16,051 nucleotides of DNA from UBA11524 sp964391995. Lineage in GTDB: Bacteria > Bacillota > Clostridia > Christensenellales > Aristaeellaceae. Below the pieces are notes generated by a model. It saw only the letters and a list, made by a program, of their open reading frames with translations. It was not told the DNA's origin and made no database searches. Position 1 is the stretch's first letter. Each line of letters starts with the position of its first letter. A program made the translations under genes and the position numbers. The stretch is taken from contig CAYMOM010000035.1 of the NCBI GenBank assembly GCA_964391995.1, forward strand, positions 1 to 16,051, in the 5' to 3' direction. Of this stretch, positions 12,924 through 16,051 are shown piece after piece.

Positions 12924-14543
12924 ATGGATCCCATTTATGTTTTCGGTCACCGTAACCCGGATACGGACTCGGTGGTGTCCGCCATGGCCTACGCCGCGCT
13001 GAACAACGCCCTGGGCAACAGCGACTATGTTGCCGCCCGCCTGGGGCATATCAACGATGAAACCACCTTCCTCCTGGAGCGCTTCGGCTTTGAGCCGCCC
13101 ATGTACGTTGGCACCGTGCGCACCCAGGTGCGGGACGTGGCCTTCGACAGGCCTCCCATGCTGTCCTCCGGCGTGGCAGTCAGCCGAGCATGGGAGGTGC
13201 TGCGCAGCAACACCGGCCTGTCCGCCGTGCCCGTAACGGACGAGCAGGGTCACCTGTTTGGCATGATTACCACCGGCAGCATTGCGGAGAAGGACATGGA
13301 GTCCATCCAGCACCCTGCCATCGACCAGGTGCCCGTGTTCAACCTGCTCTCCGCCCTGGAAGGCCTCATCATCAACGATGAAAGCGATGTGTTCGACAGC
13401 ATTTCCGGCGATGTGGTCATTGCCCTGCCCACCGGCGACGGCTGCGCACCCTGCGTGAAGGAAGGCAGCGTGGTTATCTGTGGTCAGCAGGAGGACGTGG
13501 TGGCCCAGGCCCTGCAGGCCCAGGCCAGCTGCGTTATTCTGTGCCAGACCAGCCTGGCGGAGAAGTACCGGGGCCTGTCCAGCAAAACCTGCATGATTGC
13601 CACACCCTGCGATGCCTACCGGGCTGCCCGCATGATTTATCAGGCCATGCCCATTGGCCGCATTGCGCAAATCAACAACATTGTCCACTTTCACCTGGAC
13701 GATTATATCGACGATGTGCGCGATGCCGTGCTGCAAAGCCGTTACCGCTCCTACCCGGTGCTGGACGAAAACCAGAAGGTTGTTGGCACCCTGAGCCGCT
13801 ATCACCTGATTCGCCCCAGCCGCAAGCGTGTGGTGCTTGTGGACCATAACGAGCGCGCCCAGTCTGTTGAGGGGCTGGAGCAGGCGGAAATCCTGGCTAT
13901 TATCGACCATCACCGTTTGGCGGATGTGCAGACGGGCAACCCGGTTTTCATGCGGAACGAGCCTGTTGGCTCCACCACCACCATTGTTGCCACCATGTAC
14001 CAGGAGCGGGGTCTGATGCCTTCCCAGCGGCTGGCAGGCCTGATGGCTGCCGCCATCCTGTCCGATACGGTTATGTTCAAGTCCCCCACCTGCACCAGCC
14101 ACGACCGCCGCATGGCAGAGCGGCTGGCCCGCATTGCCGGCATTGACCTGGAGGCCCTGGGCAAAGAGATTTTCTCCATCGGCTCCAGCGCCGGGAAATC
14201 CGTTGAAGAGCTGCTGAGCACCGATTTCAAGGAGTTCCACATTGCAGGCCATAACCTGGGCATTGGGCAGATTACCTGCCTGGATGTGGAGGGTGTGCTG
14301 GCCCGCCTGCCGGAGCTGCTGCCTGCCATGGAGCAGATGAAGCAGGCCCGCGGATACGACCTGCAGCTGCTGATGCTGACCGATGTGCTGCGTGAAGGCA
14401 CCGAGCTGGTCTTCCTGGGTGATGAGGATGTGATCCGCATGGCCTTCAACGTGGCAGAGGCACCGGAGCACCATGTGTTCCTGCCCGGGGTGGTCAGCCG
14501 CAAGAAACAGATTGTTCCCGCCCTGTCCCTCCTGTGGGGCTAA
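12924..14543 (+). CDS. ppaC: Manganese-dependent inorganic pyrophosphatase with CBS and DRTGG regulatory domains
   Basis: A 539-residue cytosolic family II pyrophosphatase (DHH/DHHA2), which hydrolyses pyrophosphate to phosphate. Metal ligands are seen in GHRNPDTDS (H9, D13, D15) and IIDHHRL (D328, H329, H330). The C-terminal substrate motif is SRKKQ at 525-529. Between the two halves of the DHH domain sits a regulatory insert: a first CBS segment (about 75-125, SSGVAVSRAWEVL to HLFGMITTGSIAE), a DRTGG-type domain (about 135-240) and a second CBS segment (about 250-300, ending GTLSRYHLI). Plain family II enzymes are about 310 residues, so the insert explains the size. In characterised homologues AMP and ADP inhibit, and ATP or diadenosine polyphosphates activate. 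AAGGAGG at 12910-12916 fixes the start. Confidence 0.96.
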   Translation: MDPIYVFGHRNPDTDSVVSAMAYAALNNALGNSDYVAARLGHINDETTFLLERFGFEPPMYVGTVRTQVRDVAFDRPPMLSSGVAVSRAWEVLRSNTGLSAVPVTDEQGHLFGMITTGSIAEKDMESIQHPAIDQVPVFNLLSALEGLIINDESDVFDSISGDVVIALPTGDGCAPCVKEGSVVICGQQEDVVAQALQAQASCVILCQTSLAEKYRGLSSKTCMIATPCDAYRAARMIYQAMPIGRIAQINNIVHFHLDDYIDDVRDAVLQSRYRSYPVLDENQKVVGTLSRYHLIRPSRKRVVLVDHNERAQSVEGLEQAEILAIIDHHRLADVQTGNPVFMRNEPVGSTTTIVATMYQERGLMPSQRLAGLMAAAILSDTVMFKSPTCTSHDRRMAERLARIAGIDLEALGKEIFSIGSSAGKSVEELLSTDFKEFHIAGHNLGIGQITCLDVEGVLARLPELLPAMEQMKQARGYDLQLLMLTDVLREGTELVFLGDEDVIRMAFNVAEAPEHHVFLPGVVSRKKQIVPALSLLWG

Positions 14544-14564
14544 AAACAGAAAGCGAGGTACCCC

Positions 14565-15947
14565 ATGCGTTCCATTTTCCGCCGCACCCTGTGCGCGCTT
14601 CTGTGCCTGTGCATGCTGGTTCCCGGCCTGGCCTTTGCCAATCAGGACGCCTCCGGCCTGCGCTTCCACCTGGGGTTTCAGATGGATGGCGCCGCCTTTC
14701 CCAGGGAGCAACAGGCCCTTATGTCCAGCCTGGCTGAGCTGGTGAACATCATCACCCTGGAGGGTACCCTGGAAAGCTCCTTCACCGGCTGCTTCGACCT
14801 GAACACCCTCCTCACCCTGGACGGGCAGGAGAGCACCCGCACCTCCCTGCGGGTTTTCGGCACCGAATCGGCCTGGGGCATCAACTCCAGCCTCCTGGGG
14901 GATGAAACCCTCTTTGTCAACCTGGTGGCCCTGCTGGAGTTTTCCATGAAGGCCTACTTCCACCTGGATATTCCCCTGCAGCGCCTGGCCCTGCTGGCCT
15001 CGCCCTATGTGCACACCAGCGCCCTGGGCTCCCTGACCAGCGCCTGGCGGCAGGTCATGCTGGCCCAGAGCGGCCCGCGCACCATCACGAAGCAGCAGGC
15101 CTTTGCCCTGGCCCAGGAAATGGCAGACATTGCCCAAGGGGATAGGGCCTTTCAGTTCTGGGTGCAGGCGCTGACCATGGAGGCCGGCTATGACGAAACG
15201 GTTACCGAAGCCCTGATGGACTTGCCCGCCTGGGCAGAGAGCTTTGTGGCGGAGGATGGCATTACCATCACCCAGCAGGGCGCCACCGAAACCTGGCGCA
15301 CCGGCGATGTAACCCTGTTCACCCGCACGGTGGAGGACACCGTTTCCGCCTGGAGCCTGGCGCTGCCTGCCACCACCAATGGCTATGCCGTCTCCGCCCG
15401 CTATGCCGCCCAACCCACCGGGGAAGAGCAGCTGCAGCTGACCATCACCGATGATATGGAGGCCACCGTGCTGTCCCTGTCCCTCCGGGGGGAAGGCCTT
15501 GACGGGCTGAAAGACTGGCAGCTGGATGCACCCCTCCGCCTGCAGGTGGACATGAGCGGCGAGGCCCTGGCCCAGGAAACTCACCTGCTGCTGGAAGGCC
15601 AGGAGGAAAACGGCACGCTGACCCTGTCCCTCCTGAATGCCGAAACCCGCCAGCCCCAGCTGACCCTGTCCGGCACGGTGCAGCACTACACCCCAGACAA
15701 GATACCGGAGTTCACAAACGCCCAGCTGGAAAGCTGCTTCAACCTGCTCTCCATGAACGATGTCACCCTGACCGAGCTCCTTTCCAAGGTGGGCTCCCCC
15801 ATGTTGGAAGGCATCCTGCCGCTGCTGACCCGCGTGCCCGTAAACACCATGCAGAGCCTGATGGACTTGCTGGAGGAGCACCAGGTGCTGAACCTGCTTC
15901 TGAACGGCGGCGCCGCTGCCGATGAGGAGGAGTTCTTCGACGATTGA
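14565..15947 (+). CDS. Secreted protein of unknown family
   Basis: A 460-residue protein I do not recognise. It begins with a clear signal peptide (MRSIFRRTLCALLCLCMLVPGLAFA, cleavage near residue 25, then NQ). There is no lipobox Cys at the cleavage site, so it should be released or wall-associated. The mature part has no further membrane helix. It alternates amphipathic strands (FHLGFQMDGAAF, LQLTITDDMEATVLSLSLRG, GTLTLSLLNAETRQPQLTLSG) with helical stretches (QQAFALAQEMADIAQ), which could be a large beta-rich, lipoprotein-like carrier fold. The extreme C-terminus is acidic (ADEEEFFDD). Start: ATG 14565 with GCGAGGT at 14553-14559, only 21 bases after ppaC, and a terminator right after the stop. 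It is the last gene of the cluster. Confidence 0.85.
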   Translation: MRSIFRRTLCALLCLCMLVPGLAFANQDASGLRFHLGFQMDGAAFPREQQALMSSLAELVNIITLEGTLESSFTGCFDLNTLLTLDGQESTRTSLRVFGTESAWGINSSLLGDETLFVNLVALLEFSMKAYFHLDIPLQRLALLASPYVHTSALGSLTSAWRQVMLAQSGPRTITKQQAFALAQEMADIAQGDRAFQFWVQALTMEAGYDETVTEALMDLPAWAESFVAEDGITITQQGATETWRTGDVTLFTRTVEDTVSAWSLALPATTNGYAVSARYAAQPTGEEQLQLTITDDMEATVLSLSLRGEGLDGLKDWQLDAPLRLQVDMSGEALAQETHLLLEGQEENGTLTLSLLNAETRQPQLTLSGTVQHYTPDKIPEFTNAQLESCFNLLSMNDVTLTELLSKVGSPMLEGILPLLTRVPVNTMQSLMDLLEEHQVLNLLLNGGAAADEEEFFDD

Positions 15948-15954
15948 CCCCACG

Positions 15955-15983
15955 CGCCTGCTGCAATATTGGCAGGCGTTTTG
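15955..15983 (+). terminator. Terminator at the end of the VanW-to-secreted-protein cluster
   Basis: CGCCTGC (15955-15961) pairs with GCAGGCG (15972-15978), the loop contains the palindrome CAATATTG, and four T follow. It is seven bases after the stop codon. Confidence 0.85.
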
Positions 15984-15998
15984 CTATGAAAACAGAAT

Positions 15999-16051
15999 TG
16001 TTCACAAAATGTTCAACCTGTTCGCGTTGACATGGTTTTTCCATTTGGATA
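15999..16051 (+). promoter_or_regulatory. Truncated promoter at window end with three TGTTC direct repeats
   Basis: TTGACA at 16027-16032 is followed by 17 bases, so the -10 would begin at 16050, where the window ends (TA). The last ten bases, CATTTGGATA, also occur at 798-807 across the -10 of the other TTGACA promoter. Just upstream TGTTC occurs three times (15999-16003, 16010-16014, 16019-16023), spaced 11 and 9 bases apart, close to one helical turn, as for a protein bound on one face. The downstream gene is not visible. Confidence 0.45.

Noticed and set aside
11778..15953. A 1391-codon open frame on the minus strand
   Set aside because: It lies opposite sfsA, the wall hydrolase, ppaC and the secreted-protein gene, which all happen to be in the same phase. 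In GC-rich genes the opposite frame often stays open. Its translation is Gly/His/Gln/Ala-rich and shows no domain.

Overview
This window is a GC-rich (about 60%) stretch of a bacterial chromosome. Every gene I can support lies on the + strand. It most likely comes from a high-GC anaerobic Clostridia-type Firmicute, for example an Oscillospirales or Christensenellales relative. Reasons: a T-box riboswitch controls pheS, Shine-Dalgarno sites are strong (AAGGAGG), a VanW-domain secreted protein and a CBS/DRTGG-type inorganic pyrophosphatase are present, and palindromic intergenic repeats contain GGGCxCTGCCC. The taxonomic placement is inference from these features only.

Region 1 (1-4150) is nucleotide and amino-acid metabolism with two oddities. 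It holds the 3' end of a uracil/xanthine-type permease, pyrR, a standalone E2-acyltransferase-like protein that has lost the catalytic His/Asp motif, a DUF4268-type protein with a PD-(D/E)XK-like nuclease signature and an AT-rich middle, tyrA (prephenate dehydrogenase), and a DUF523 protein whose start codon overlaps the tyrA stop.

Region 2 (4126-8472) is a translation block. Two tRNA-Leu genes (UAA and CAG anticodons) each have a readable promoter, and the first promoter lies inside the DUF523 reading frame. A terminator follows, then a strong extended -10 promoter, a phenylalanine T-box leader with a UUC specifier, and pheS and pheT. Between pheS and pheT is an array of three perfect hairpins. 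A diverged copy of the same array begins at the pheT stop codon and keeps its hairpins through paired substitutions. A strong terminator closes the operon.

Region 3 (8571-10080) is a two-gene ECF sigma factor / membrane anti-sigma-like operon with its own terminator. The extracytoplasmic part of the second protein looks like two PepSY-like repeats.

Region 4 (10111-15983) looks like one transcript: an extended -10 promoter, a secreted SH3-like/VanW protein, sfsA, a secreted CHAP-like peptidoglycan hydrolase with a PG-binding domain, a CBS/DRTGG manganese-type pyrophosphatase, a secreted 460-aa protein of unknown family, and a terminator. It mixes cell-envelope proteins with cytosolic housekeeping enzymes, and its spacing suggests co-expression. 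The window ends inside a further promoter preceded by three TGTTC repeats.

I saw no CRISPR array, insertion sequence, integrase or phage gene. The nearest thing to an unexplained system is the pair of structured repeats around pheT. The degenerate acyltransferase with its palindromic leader, the nuclease-like DUF4268 gene and the unknown secreted protein are the other items worth a second look.
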